From positions 3,068,742 through 3,132,741 of the forward strand of contig JALIGW010000026.1 of NCBI GenBank assembly GCA_023053685.1: a stretch of 64,000 bases of DNA, given 5' to 3'. The notes under the pieces are model-generated. The model was not told where the DNA came from. It did no database searches and saw only the letters and a program-made list of their open reading frames with translations. Source of the DNA: Diadophis punctatus similis. Its lineage: Eukaryota > Chordata > Lepidosauria > Squamata > Dipsadidae. Positions 1 to 11,400 of this stretch are shown here, one piece after another. The number at the start of each line of letters is the position of its first letter. Position 1 is the first letter of the stretch. Position numbers and translations under genes: made by a program.

Positions 1-95
1 ATAGGTTCACCATCACTGGTGTAAGGTCTCCTGCTTCAGCACGGGTTTGGACTAGATTAGAAGATCTCCAAGGTCACTTCCAACTGTTATTCTGT
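1..95 (+). repeat. CR1-type LINE 3'-end scrap at the window edge
   Basis: The stretch carries the phrase seen in many places here (TTGGACTAGA, AAGATCTCCAAGGTC, CTTCCAACTGTTATTCTG), the 3' end of a CR1-like non-LTR retrotransposon. It is cut by the window edge. Confidence 0.65.
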
Positions 96-557
96 TATTT
101 TTTTTTTGTCCTCAGGGATGCATGCGTACCCCATATTTCCAGGAAACGTAGCCATCCCCAAGCCAGTTCCTGACAAAATCTGCATCCTGTAATATGTTTA
201 ACCAAGTCAATTAAAATCTAGGAACTTACAAAACTAAATGTCCGGTTTTGTTTACTTTTCAACACATTGTACAAATCTTGGCAATTGGGTTGATTTACAG
301 TTCCAAATATACCAAATCAAGACAACAGATTAAATCACCAACCAAGCTGAGAATGCAGACCAGGATAGAATGTTTAATGATCCCCTCCTTGCTTCAATTT
401 ATTTCCCAGATTAAGAGGATAAATGTCATCCTTTCACCCCACAATTCTACTTAATTTCAAGTTTCACTCCCTAAAAGAGGAAACGATAATTTGATAACAG
501 TTGGAAAGAGGCAACCCAACGACTCAACTTTGGTTGAGAGATTTCAGGAAGAAGTAC
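96..557. other. Non-coding stretch without a recognised element
   Basis: AT-rich DNA with no convincing coding exon or repeat. One TTTATT (AATAAA on the minus strand) lies near 398-403 and could serve as a poly(A) signal for a minus-strand transcript such as SURF6 or the exon-like segment at 558-634. This is only a suggestion. Confidence 0.3.
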
Positions 558-634
558 CTGCCACCCTTGAGGTCCTCCTCAAACCCAGGGTTGACCCAAA
601 CAGACTTGGTTGCATCATCTCCACGCCCCATCAG
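558..634 (-). other. Unassigned exon-like segment downstream of SURF6
   Basis: On the minus strand a good acceptor (pyrimidine-rich, ending TTTCAG) at 635-636 opens a 77-nt segment ending in GGCAG before GTACTT. One frame is open and looks protein-like: LMGRGDDATKSVW then VNPGFEEDLKGG. It could also read past the donor for about ten residues to a stop, making it a terminal exon. The composition and the paired splice signals look like real coding sequence, but I do not recognise the protein. It could be the last exon(s) of the next minus-strand gene beyond SURF6, a retained fragment, or chance. Confidence 0.3.
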
Positions 635-803
635 CTGAAAGGAAAATCTTTGTGGATTCTCTAACACCCACCACATTGTTCAGTCAAACCTAAATTGGGT
701 TAAAACTCGGTTTCAGTCAGTTTTCCATGTCTCTTTTTTTCGTTGTATTTTATACTTTGATAAACGAATAAAAACTTAATAATAATAATAATAAAACTCA
801 GTT

Positions 804-3800
804 TCACTTAGGGACAGCTTTGTTGAGATCTTCAGGAAGGATGCGTCCTTTCTTCCTAGCTTTAGCCTTTTTCTTCTCTATCCTGGCTACCTTCTTCTGC
901 TGGATGTTCTTGCGACGTTTCTCTTGTCGCTGCTGCATTCTGTCTACCACCTGTTCTGTCCGTTTTTCCCACTTCCTCTGACGCTGTGCCTTGCGCTTCT
1001 CCTTGTGTTTCAGGGCGGCCTTCAGCTTCTCTTCGTCATCGCGGATCTTCACACCTTCTGCCTTATAAAGGACATTGGTCCACTGCATCTTTGCCTCCAA
1101 CTCCTTAGCCTTCTCCTCATCTTTGGCCTTCAACTCTTCCAGCTGGGTTTTCCGAGATTCCAGCCGGTTTAAGAGTTGCTTATAATTCTTGCCAGTCAGT
1201 GGTGTTATGTTGCCTTTGATGGATTTTCTTTTATCCTCCTTCTTCTTCACTTTGTTTAGCTCCTCTTCTGCATGGACCTCCACTTTGTTAAACAAGAGGT
1301 CAGGTTTGCTCTCTGCCTGCGGGGTCTCCGAAACCACAGCGGACGACACCTCTTCTGCTGTTTCCTTCTCTAATTTCTCCTTCATTTTGATCTCTTTCCT
1401 CCGGCGTTTCTTTCTCTCTCGTTCGTATTTTCTTCGCTGGCGCTTCTCCAGCACGGTGGGGGACAGAGCTTGGGCACCAGCCTGCAAGAAACAGGAAACA
1501 ATCCAAAACGTCATTTTGACTTGCTCTACACGTGGACAATCTCGTTCCTAGCACGGTAACTCCAGAATCTCCACACAAAAAAACCCGAATTTGGAAATTC
1601 TGGGAGCTGCCATTTGTCCAACATCAATCGGAAGTGGCAATACTAGAAATTCAACACTGTACTCATGAAATTCACTAAGTAGAAGTTTCTCAGATTTGGC
1701 CCAGCTAGATGTTATTTTTTGCCAGTAAACAGAAGTCATGTACAGGTAGTCCTTGTCTAACGACCACAATTGGAAGCAGAATTTCCTTTGCTAAGCAAGG
1801 TGGCTGTTCAGTGAGTTGTGCCCAATTTTATGACCTTTCGTGACACAGCTGTTAAGAAAATCACTGCAGTTTTTAGGTTAAGTCACACGGTCGTTAAATG
1901 AATCTGGCTTCCCCATTGACTGTACTCGTCAGGTCGCAAAAGGGGATCACCTGACCCCGGGACACTGCGGCCGTCATAAATATGAGCCAGTTGCCAAGCG
2001 ATCACGTGACCAAGGATGAAAAACGGCCACAAGTCACTTTTTCAGGGCTGTTGTAATTATGAAGTCATTAAACAAACTGTTGTAAGTTGAGGACTACCTG
2101 TATTTTAAACACTCCCCATGAGGATGTGACAAGACATGGAATCATTGCAGTACCTATCCAGAGGTCAATGGTTATATTCCTAAAGAAGTGATATAAGCCT
2201 GAAGGTAAAATTGAGAATACTACTCATGGCACTGCACACCAAGACAACTAGACACAAGGACAGTTTTTCCCCGAACGCCATCACTCTGCTAAACAAATAA
2301 TTCCCTCACCACTGTCAAACTATTCATTAAGGCTGCATTACTATTACTATTAGTCTTCTCATTGTTCCTATCACCCATCTCCTCCCACTTATAACTTGTT
2401 GCTTATATCCTTACGATTTATATCAATAGTTTCCTGATTGCTTTATACCCTATGACAATCATTAAGTGTTGTACCTCATGATTCTTGACAAATGTATATT
2501 TTCTTTTATGTACACTGAGAGCATATGCACCAAGGACAAATTCCTTGTGTCCAATCACACTTGGCCAATAGAATTCTATTCTATTCTATTCTATTCTATT
2601 CTATTCTATTCTATTCTATTCTATTCTATTCTATTCTATTCTATTCTATTCTATTCTATTCTATTCTATTCCATTCCATTCCATTCCATTCCACTCCATT
2701 CCATTCCATCCCATCCCATTCTTCTGGACCTGGAAAGCTAACTTTTAAAACTTTTGTCTCCATCCTACCTTCCCAGAAATTTCTTCAATTTTGTTGTGTA
2801 GCCTCTGCCGCAAGAAATCCATTGCAAAATTTGTGTCAGGTGCCTTTTTATTCCCTGGGTGGATTAAAAAAAAAAGAATAAAAATTATAGCCCACCCGTG
2901 CAACACACCACAAGCCCTTAATTTCCTCACAACAATCCTGTGAGGTGGGTTGGGCTGAGAAAGAGAGGGACTGGCTCAAAGTCACCTAGCTGGCTTTCAT
3001 GCCTAAGGCAGAACTAGAACTTTCTTGTCTTCTGGTGATTGGCCCAAAGTCACCCCGTCAGGTTTTGTGCCTAAAGTGGGACTAGAACTCATCGTCTCCT
3101 GGTAACTGGACAAAGTCATCCAGCTTGTTTTTGTGCTAAAAGCGGACCAGAACTCACCATCTCCTAGTGATTGGCACAGCCTGTTTTTATGTCTCAGGCA
3201 AGTCTAGAACTCACAGTCTCCTGGTGATTGGCCCAAAAATCTAGCCAGTTTTCATGCCTAAGACAGGACTAGAACTCTCAGTCTCCTGTTGACTGGACCA
3301 AAATCACCTAGCCAGCTTTCACGCCTACGGCAAGACTAGAATTCCCAGTCTCCTAGTTTCTAGGTCAGCATCATCTTCACCAGTAGACCAGACTGGCTCA
3401 TTTCCCCTTCGATCACATTCTTACCTGTAACGCCAGGTGTTATCAGTGTCTCTTTCCCGTTTCTTTCCTCTGCACTGGCACCAGGTGTGATTGACTTAAC
3501 TGACCCTGGCTTCTTAGCATTGGAGCTGGCTGGTTTGGCTGGCCCTTGGCTGAATTTGCTCGTAGAAGCCCCCACTGTATTTTTCTTTTTCTGATTTCTT
3601 TCTTTCTTCTTCTTCTTCTTCTTCTTCTTCGCGGGCTGAGTGCTCTCATCCCTTAGCATTCCAGGCACTCCTTTGAAAACAGACCAATTTATTATTTATT
3701 TAATTTGATTAATGCAGTGATCAGACAGAGACAGGAAAAACCCTAGTGACTTTGCATAGAAAGCTGCAGTTTGAGCTTTAAAAGACTTTTAATCTCCAAG

Positions 3801-4144
3801 ACAAATAAGGGTTGCCTTAAACCCCTAATGCTCTGCCCAACCCTTCTAAAAATAACAACTTTACTGTTCTATCGGAATCTTCTTTCGAACGCCCAGAGTC
3901 AATCAATAGCAAGACGGGAGGCATATAAATGTAATCCATAAACAATAAAATAAGAACTAAAATTAAATTAGTGGGGTAAAACTCAGGATGTGACTCTTCA
4001 ACGTTCCTGGATAAAGCAAGGAGGTAAATTCGGTGTGTCAGAAATCATACCAAACTTCCTTTTTGGCGGTTCACGGAGTTCCTGGGTGCAAATCTTCTTC
4101 GCCAGCGTTTGCAGGTAAAAGTCCGCGGCAACTAAGTTGGCCAT
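804..4144 (-). CDS. SURF6: SURF6, nucleolar ribosome-biogenesis protein (4 coding exons)
   Basis: Coding exons on the minus strand: 4051-4144 (start), 3425-3670, 2769-2854, 804-1481 (stop). The sizes (94, 246, 86, 678 nt) join in phase to 367 residues; human SURF6 is 361. The start MANLVAADFYLQTLAKKIC matches the human N-terminus. The large last exon carries the SURF6/RRP14 family domain with hallmarks GNITPLTGKNY, KMQWTNVLYKAEGVKIRDDE and KKGRILPEDL. The protein is very rich in Lys, Arg and Glu, as expected for a nucleolar nucleic-acid-binding protein; the yeast relative Rrp14 acts in early ribosomal subunit assembly. A Lys run near residues 43-53 is coded by a (TTC)n/(GAA)n tract at 3602-3633. 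All donors are GT and acceptors AG (donors GTATGA, GTAAGA, GTAGGA). A 5' untranslated exon could exist upstream; I could not place it. Confidence 0.95.
1742..2101. mobile_element. TA-flanked MITE (Tigger/MER2-like termini)
   Basis: It starts ACAGGTAGTCCTTG and ends GAGGACTACCTGT, an inverted terminal repeat flanked by TA. The interior carries GTTAAGTGAAT, GTCATAAATATGAGCCAG and GATCACGTGACC motifs shared with more than fifteen copies in the window. No transposase is coded, so it is non-autonomous. Assignment to the Tc1/mariner-pogo group rests on the TA flanks and a GTCCTCGACTTACGA-like end resembling mammalian MER2 (inference). Confidence 0.75.
2228..2729 (+). repeat. CR1/L3 LINE 3' end with (ATTCT)n tail, SURF6 intron
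   Basis: The phrases TTTTATGTACACTGAGAGCA and CCAATCACACTTGGCCAATA lead directly into about 20 units of ATTCT (2572-2670), then a degenerate CATTC stretch. The same 3' end with the same tail occurs at 45262-45705 and 49240-49550. Snake CR1/L3 LINEs are known to carry such a 3' microsatellite tail. It lies between SURF6 coding exons 3 and 4. Confidence 0.85.
2936..3370 (-). repeat. SINE-like repeat with tandem modules of about 65 bp
   Basis: Six divergent modules with period 57-68 bp each hold a form of GACTAGAACTC, CTCCTGGTGATTGG and CCCAAAGTCACC. A body segment with GTGAGGTGGGTTGGGCTGAG lies at 2939-2970. The same module is expanded on the plus strand at 34505-34860 and 36550-37014, and a body fragment lies at 18210-18290. 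It is in SURF6 introns 2-3. Confidence 0.7.
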
Positions 4145-4482
4145 TTTAGAGCAATGCCCAACCAAGATCAGATTTTCTCCGGAGGAAAACCGCCTCTGAA
4201 AAGGATGAGGGATCGCCGTTTAGCCCTTTGTCGGTTTTGCCACCGAGATGAAATCCTGTTCAAAGAAACAACAACTGATTAACAATGGGGGGGAAAAGGT
4301 TTATTGTGAAGCCATGAAGTTGGCCTTCCTGCTTTTTAAAATGCAGAGGGAAGATTCAATTGATAAATATTTTTAAGACTTAATGTGGAGTTAGATGAAT
4401 GTTAATATCTATCATTTGATGTTTTATCTTGTCATTTTTATGATGTTTTATGCTGCCTAGAATCACTTGATGGTAAGTAAGT
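4145..4482. promoter_or_regulatory. Probable SURF6 5' flank
   Basis: The sequence immediately upstream of the SURF6 start codon lacks a TATA box. No repeat is obvious until the SINE at 4483. Transcription may begin here, or further up in the CpG-rich patch at 5440-5830 if there is a 5' untranslated exon. Confidence 0.3.
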
Positions 4483-4708
4483 AGCAATAGCAATAGCACT
4501 TAAGACTTATATACCGCTTCATAGTGCTTTACAGCCCTCTCTAAGCGGTTTACAGAGTTCAGCATATTGCTCCCAACAATCTGGGTCCTCATTTTACCGA
4601 CCTCAGAAGGATGGAAGGCTGAGTCAACCTTGAGTCGGTGAGATTTGAACAGCTGAACTCCTGAACTAGCCTGCAGTGCTGCATTTAACCACTGCGCCAT
4701 CTTGGCTC

Positions 4709-4709
<1 letters not shown>
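4483..4709 (-). repeat. Sauria-type tRNA-derived SINE
   Basis: The reverse strand reads tRNA-like promoter GGCGCAGTGGTTAAATGCAG, then CTCAAGGTTGACTCAGCC, CAGATTGTTGGGAGCAATAT and the tail TATAAGTCTTAAGTGCTATTGC. This is the well-known squamate SINE whose 3' end is borrowed from a LINE. Other copies lie at 10541, 29035, 58468, 62168 and 62593. Confidence 0.85.

Positions 4710-4763
<54 letters not shown>
4708..4763. repeat. (TAAG)n microsatellite
   Basis: About 14 units of GTAA/TAAG directly follow the SINE head. Confidence 0.9.
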
Positions 4764-4764
<1 letters not shown>

Positions 4765-4765
4765 C

Positions 4766-5262
4766 CAACCAGATTTGAAATCCTGGGCTTAGAAAGCTTA
4801 GAACTACGTCGCCTTCGGCACGATCTAACCATAGCTCATAAAATTATCTGCTACAAGTCCTTCCTGTCAACGACTACTTCAGCTTCAACCACAACAATAC
4901 ATGAGCACACAACAGATACAAACTCAAAGTGAACCGCTCCGAACTTGACTGCAGAAAATACGACTTTAGCAACAGAGTGGTAAATGCCTGGAACTCACTA
5001 CATGACTCTGTGGTTTCGTCACCAAACTCCCAAAACTTTACCCTTAGACTGTCCACTGTTGATCTCACCCGATTCCTAAGAGGTCAGTAAGGGGCGTGCA
5101 TAAGTGCACCAGCGTGCCTACCGTCCCTGTCCTAATGTTCCCTCTTATCAGTACCCATCTTATGTATATAAACAATGTTATATCTATGTATATTACCAAC
5201 ACGTACTTGACAAAAATAAATAAATAAAATAAATAAATAAAAGTAAGTAAGTAAGTAAAAGA
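4766..5262 (+). repeat. Non-LTR retrotransposon 3' end with (AAATA)n tail
   Basis: Remnant of a LINE ORF2 C-terminus (a frame with AHKIICYKSF, then NRLNSKIN-like words) followed by a 3' UTR: GGGGCGTGCATAAGTGCACC, GTCCCTGTCCTAATG, and a tail of AATAAATAAATAA. The same 3' UTR occurs at 46326-46530 (plus) and 20120-20410 (minus). It is a family separate from the ATTCT-tailed one. Confidence 0.65.
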
Positions 5263-5415
5263 GAGAGGAAGAAAGGAAGGAAGGAAGGAAGGAAGGAGGG
5301 AGAGAGAGAGAAAGGAAGGAAGGAAGGAAGGAAGGAGAGAGAAATGAAGGAAGGAGGGAGAGAGAAAGGAAGGAAGGAAGGAAGGAAGGAAGGAAGGAAG
5401 GAAGGAAGGAAGATT
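5262..5415. repeat. (GGAA)n microsatellite
   Basis: Imperfect GGAA/GAGA tract interrupted by GGAGGGAGAGAG. Long frames read across it (PSFLPSFL and similar) are microsatellite artefacts. Confidence 0.9.
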
Positions 5416-5439
5416 TCCTGAGCAAGGAGGCTTCGGGGG

Positions 5440-5830
5440 CTGGGGAGAGAAATCCATCACCTGGCTGGGGTCCGGAGCGGGCTCAGGATCGAGGGCGCAA
5501 GAAAGGCGCAAAAGGGAAGCCCCGCGCGCAAAGCAGGGCGCACTCCACCGGCTTTGCCCCCACCACGTGGCTGGAGATCTAGGCTTGCCAATCGATCCCT
5601 CCGATCCCTTTGCAAGCCAGCTCGGGGCTCGAGTCCTGCAGCCTGGGAAGGTTATGGGATGGCGGAGGGGGTGGGACCGAGGCAGGGGTGGGGCGAAGAG
5701 TGGGGTGGGGGGTTGGAGCTTTTGCGCACGTGGTTTTGCTGCTGGCTTTGCGCGTCGTTGCGTCTCGTGCGCGCGCTTCCCCGGGATCGCGATTGAGCGG
5801 ATCTGCGCGGCTTTTTTTTTGCAATCCAGA
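5440..5830. promoter_or_regulatory. CpG-rich patch between SURF6 and MED22, no gene assigned
   Basis: Strong local rise in GC and CpG (for example CCCCGCGCGCAAAGCAGGG, GTGCGCGCGCTTCCCCGGGA). It contains CACGTG, CCACGTGGCTGG and GGGTGGGG boxes. Frames across it are short and overlap on both strands, so I call no gene. It may be a SURF6 5' exon with promoter, an enhancer, or an unannotated transcript start. Confidence 0.45.
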
Positions 5831-6109
5831 GGATCGGGCTAAGCGGAGCCCTGAACCATTTTCCCCATCCTATTTCGTTGTGATGTTGGAAAGTTTTACT
5901 TAAACAGCTCAGTCCTTTCAACAAACTCAAGAGAAATAATAGCAAACTCACATGCTAGTTTTGACTTTTTTTTTTAAACTAAGCAAACCACAAAATAGCT
6001 GGCCTTTTAATGCCAGGCTTCACCTGTGTTTTTTCGTTTTTAATGCATGGCATCCTGTGAAGTTAAAATCGCTTTCCACCAACGCGCCATTAAAACACTA
6101 GACATTTTT

Positions 6110-6215
6110 AAGATGTTGGATAACCATCTGTCTGAAGTAGTGTAGGGTTTCCTGCGTAAGCAGGGGGTTGGACTAGAAGACCTCCAAGGTCCCTTCCAAC
6201 TGTTATTATTATAAC
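6110..6215 (+). repeat. CR1-type 3'-end fragment
   Basis: Holds GGGTTTCCTGCGTAAGCAGG, GGTTGGACTAGAAGACCTCC and TCCCTTCCAACTGTTATTAT, the common CR1 tail phrase. Confidence 0.75.
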
Positions 6216-6319
6216 AAAACACCCTTTTGAAAGCTGTAGAACTGGTTTGCCCCCCACCCCTTCAACTGACTCACTAGAACACCAGAACATAAAGTAACCC
6301 ACCCAAATAAACTTGGTTT

Positions 6320-6480
6320 TTTTTTGCAGTTCGCTTTTGTGATCTCCTTTCAAACATCTGCCTTACTTTTGCAGTTCAGTACATAAATGAGCCACGGAAA
6401 CAAACACCTTAATTTTTTGCAGTTCCGTTTTGTGGCATCCTTTTGAACATCTGCCTTTATTTTGCAGTTCTGTTTTGTGG
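6320..6480. repeat. Degenerate tandem repeat of about 50 bp
   Basis: Three imperfect copies of a unit holding TTTTGCAGTTC, TTTTGTGGCATCC and AACATCTGCCTT lie just before the GATA array. Confidence 0.55.
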
Positions 6481-6484
6481 CAAG

Positions 6485-6852
<368 letters not shown>

Positions 6853-7359
6853 GCATCTTTTGTGTTGGAAAGAATTATCCATGGCTTGGGCACTACCAAA
6901 CTCAGCTACCTTTATTTCAACAGCCTCATACAATAAGAAAAATAATATTTTTTTTAAAAAAAGAAAAAGTAGCTTTCCATGAACGCAAGAAAAACCCCAT
7001 TGGTGTCTCTCACATTTTTCAACACTGTTACATGTCTCTAAGGTTACCTGGTTTTTAAAATCACATGTCTAGCGGAAAAGGCGCGGGACTCTTAACCATC
7101 TCTGTTTGGTACCTTAAACCCTGTTGGCTGGATATTTTGGGGTTTGTCACTCCGCAGTATTTGCAGGCCTGACGGTTTCTCCTTCTCGAAATCACAGAAA
7201 AATAGCAACACAAAGGTCATTTTTTTCCTACTCTGAGCATCTCCTTAAAAACATCTCTGGGTTGCGATGTGAAATATCTTCTCAAAGAAAAATAAAAGCT
7301 TTCCAGAATATCAAAACGGCGTTGCAAACACAGGACAATGAGGAGACAGCTTCCACAGA

Positions 7360-7728
7360 TAGCTCTCGACTTATGATGGAGCCCAAAATTTCTGTTGCTA
7401 AGGGAGGACAGTAGTTAAGTGTTTTGTTCCGTTTTTACGATCTTTCTTGCCACCGTTGTTGAAGTGAATCGCCGCAGCCGTTAAGTTAGTATCCCGGTTA
7501 TTAAGTGAACGGCCTTCGCCACAGACTTCGCACGTCAGGTGGTCGCAAAAGGGACCCCGGGATGCTACGACCGTTGTAAATATGAACCAGATGCCAAGCG
7601 TCCGAATTTTGATCACGTGACCACAAGGCGGCTGCAACGATCGTCAGTGTGAAAAACGGTCGTAAGTCCCTTTTTTTTCAGTACCGTTATAACTTCGGTT
7701 ACTGCATGAACTGTTATAAGTCAAGGAC
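7360..7728. mobile_element. TA-flanked MITE copy, divergent ends
   Basis: Shares CTCGACTTATGATGGAGCCC, GTTAAGTGAACG, GTGAAAAACGGTCGTAAGTC and AGTCAAGGACTG with the 370-bp MITE family. Confidence 0.7.
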
Positions 7729-7810
7729 TGAAAACACCAAGTAAACCCCCATGCACATACCGGTAGTCCGAGGGGCTTATGAATGGTGCCCAACATTTCG
7801 GATGCTAAAG

Positions 7811-7816
7811 TTTATT
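7811..7816 (-). terminator. MED22: Poly(A) signal AATAAA for the long MED22 isoform
   Basis: TTTATT on the plus strand is AATAAA on the minus strand, 43 bases past the stop of the alternative MED22 exon (7859-7861). The position fits a very short 3' UTR. Confidence 0.6.
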
Positions 7817-7857
7817 GTTGAAATGCCACCTGCACGGAGCTGGTGGGGAGGATCCCT

Positions 7858-8335
7858 TTTAGGGGTGCTCGGGGGCGCCTACTCCGTGCCCGTTGATGTG
7901 CGGGTGCGAAGGCACCGAGGCTTGCGGGGCGGGAAGATTCTGCTCCATCGCGCTGGCGGCGGCAGCCAGGGAGGTGACGAGGCTTTCCAGAGACGAGCCC
8001 GCTGGTTCCTGCCTCCCGTAGGCTTCGGAAAGAGAGAGATTGCTGGCATCGCAGACGCCGTAGCTTGGCGGAACGAGGCGCCCGTTAAGGCAGCGAGGAA
8101 AGAGACGAGAGAGAGAGAGAGGCAGGAGGGGAAAAGGGGGAAAGAAGAAAGCAAGAGAGAAGCAAACGCGTTACGAAAACAGCAACATCTTTCAGAAGGC
8201 AGTAGCAACAATTTGCGGGCTCCCTTTTCAGCATCAGATTTAGACCGGGGCTCTTTACAAATATATCTATATATCTATATATCTATATATATATATCTAT
8301 ATATATATATATCTATATATATCTATATATATCTA

Positions 8336-8406
<71 letters not shown>

Positions 8407-11400
8407 ACCGTATTTTTTGGAGTATAAGATGCACCTTTTCCCCCCCTAAAAGAGGCTGAAAATTTGGGTGTGTCTTATACTCTGAGTGTAGCTTTTTCGA
8501 AGCTTTTTTTTTCCAGTCCAAACGAGGCTCTTACCAGCTTGCAGGCTTTTTCATTGCTATTCTCTCCAAAGAAGTTTTTTTCCAGCCCTAAGTCTTTGCA
8601 GGTTTTTTTTCATTGCTACTGGCTCCGAAAAAGGTTTTTTCAGCCCTAACGAGGTGCTAACAATCTTCCCTGCTTGCAGGATTTTTTCATTCCTACTCCC
8701 TCAGAAGAAGTTTTTTTCCAGCCCTAAGTCTTTGCAGGCTTGTTTTCATTGCTACTCGCTCCGAAAAAGGTTTTTTTCAGCCCTAACCAGGGGATAAAAT
8801 AATGTGCTGAAGCTGACCAGACTAAGGACGCTAGCCAGATGAATACCTCGTTGGCAGATTTCTCCCCCCCCCCATTTTCCTCCCCAAAAACTAAGGTGCG
8901 TCTTATACTCCGAAAAATACGGTATATATATTCATCCTATAGGCAGTCTTGGACTTACAACAATTCAGACCAGGATTTCTCTTGCTAAGTGAGACAGCTG
9001 TTAAGTCAACGTTGCCTCATTTTACAACCTTTCTTGCCACCGCTGTTAAGGGGATCATTGCAACTGTTCCATTAGTAACGTGGATTGTTCAGTGAATTGG
9101 ACTTGGCTGGACAGAAGATCGCACAAGGGGATCACAGCTGGGGAGATTTTAAAGGGAAAAAGCTGTGCTTTTCTATCCAGCGGCCTTTGGTTCCTCTTTC
9201 CTCTATTACAGGTGGTCCTCAACTTACAACAGTTCATTTAGTGACCGTTCGTAGTTACAACGGCACTGAAAAAAGCAACTTATGAACCGCTTTTCACACT
9301 TACGACCGCTGCAGCATCTTCCCCCCCATGGTCACATGATTAAAATACGGGCGCTCGGCAACTGACTCATATTTATGACGGTTGCAGTGTCCCAGGGGGT
9401 CATGTGATCCCCTTTTGCGACCACCTGACAAGTCAATGGGGGAAAGCCAGATTCACTTAGTAACCGTTTGACTAACTTAACAACTGCAGTGATTCACTTA
9501 ACAGCTATGCCAACGAAGGTGGTAAAATGGGACAAACCTCACTTAACGACAGAAATGTTGGGCTCGATTTGGTCGTAAGTCAAGGACTACCTGTATTTTG
9601 TAGGGGGTAGATCTCCCAAACCCTGCCCCACTTTGTTCCTTCTCTCCTCCAGGAGCCTTGCTCGGAAGCCAACAGAAATTGCAAAAGATCACAGATAAAT
9701 TGCCCAAAAGAGGGGCACAAGCTAAGCATAAGAGACAGAAGGGGACAATCAGACAAGCTGTGGGTTAAATATATATATAATATAATAATAATAATAAAGA
9801 AATAAAATAAAAACCAGCTCAAAGTTGACTTTTCTTTTCCTACCACAGTTTTATTTATAATAAAGCTGCAGCAATCATTAGGGAATTCGCATATATTATT
9901 AAAGATCTACAGAAAAAAAACTAAGAACATCATCAAACATAAATAAAACAAGATCCCGGCTATTGCAGAACGAGGCAGGGACAAAACAAAACAAAACAAA
10001 CCACATTTAAATCCCAAACTGCAAGATTGTCATGCATTTCCCTTCTTAAGACGTTGCATGGAATTGCAAACAAGGAAATAGGAGTGGCTTGATTGTTTTG
10101 AGGATGGCCAGAACGACCCCGGAAATATTAAAAGCACAGGTCTTTTTTTTAAAAAAAAAAATCAGTTTTAAAAAGCTTCAGAACACAACCTCTGTCTCCA
10201 AGGTTTAAAAAAAAAGGGCAAAATAATCTCTGGTTATCCCGAGATTTCTCCGTGGATTTATTTGTACCTGGAAGAGTAATACTCCTCTTCCAGTTCGTAG
10301 AGGTCGACGGAGATTTCATCCCGCAGCGCGATCAGTTTCTTGTCGCATTCCTCCTGCAGAGCCCGCAATTGTTGATTGCGTTGGTTGATGGCTTCGTTGA
10401 CCGAAGGAAAGTCATTAAGGATCAAGAATTGTTTCAGATCGGACACCAGCTTCATAAGGGACTCGCCAGCTCGGACCTGACGGAAAAATCCATATACAAT
10501 GGTAGCTTGGCACTCAAATGCTTTGAAACTCATCGGATTTGAGCTGAGATAGCGCAGTGGTTAAAAGCAGCATTGCGACCTTCAGCTGATTGCTAGTTCA
10601 GCTGTTCAAATCTCACTAGGCTCAAGGTTGACTCAGCCTTCCATCCTTCCGAGGTGGGTAAAATGAGGACCCAGATTGTTGGGGGCAATATGCTGAACTC
10701 TGTAAACCGCTTAGAGAGGGCTGTAAAGCGCTATGAAGCGGTATATAAGTAAAGTGCTATTGCTATTTGTCACGAAAATTTTATCTCGGTACTCATCAAT
10801 TTGTTTGTTTCAACGCAGAAGCTAGAGTTTGTCAGTGTCGGCTGCCCTGTGATTCACTACATTATTCCTTATGGGACAAATTTGTTATTCCTCATTTTTG
10901 GTACTCATCACACCTCCCGGAATCAATTCACGATGAGTAACGAGGTACCACTGTGTTTGAAAAAACATGGCCAAATTTTATCAGTTATTAGCAATTTTGG
11001 TCATGGATGATTTCCTTCCCTCCCCCTGGTGGGACTGAATTGAAACCCTGTTTGTGAGGGTGGATGGCAACGCCAACATTTTTCAATGATTGGTTTAATT
11101 AAATTGATTAAATTTATATGCATAAAATCATATTAATGAAAGGGAGGTTTGCAACTCATCTCCGAGAAGAATCATTTGCAGAATATCTCAGATCTAATCC
11201 ACTCACAATGTTTGCCGCTCTGACGTGCATCTCATAGTTATCCTGTTCGCCTTGAGTCGCGCGAGACACTTGGGTTTCTTCTTCAATCTGGAAAAGGAAC
11301 CAGGTATAAGAAGTCTGACCATCTGCGTGTTATTTGAAAAGCCGTCAAGCATTTTCCCCTCTGCTCTAATAAAAATCTGTTCCTCTATTTCTTTTGCACT

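Noticed and set aside
4708..5425. CRISPR-like direct repeats
   Set aside because: Simple microsatellites without spacers, in a vertebrate genome.
7751..8449. 232-codon plus-strand open frame
   Set aside because: It is antisense to the MED22 terminal exon and runs into the TATC microsatellite; no family resemblance.
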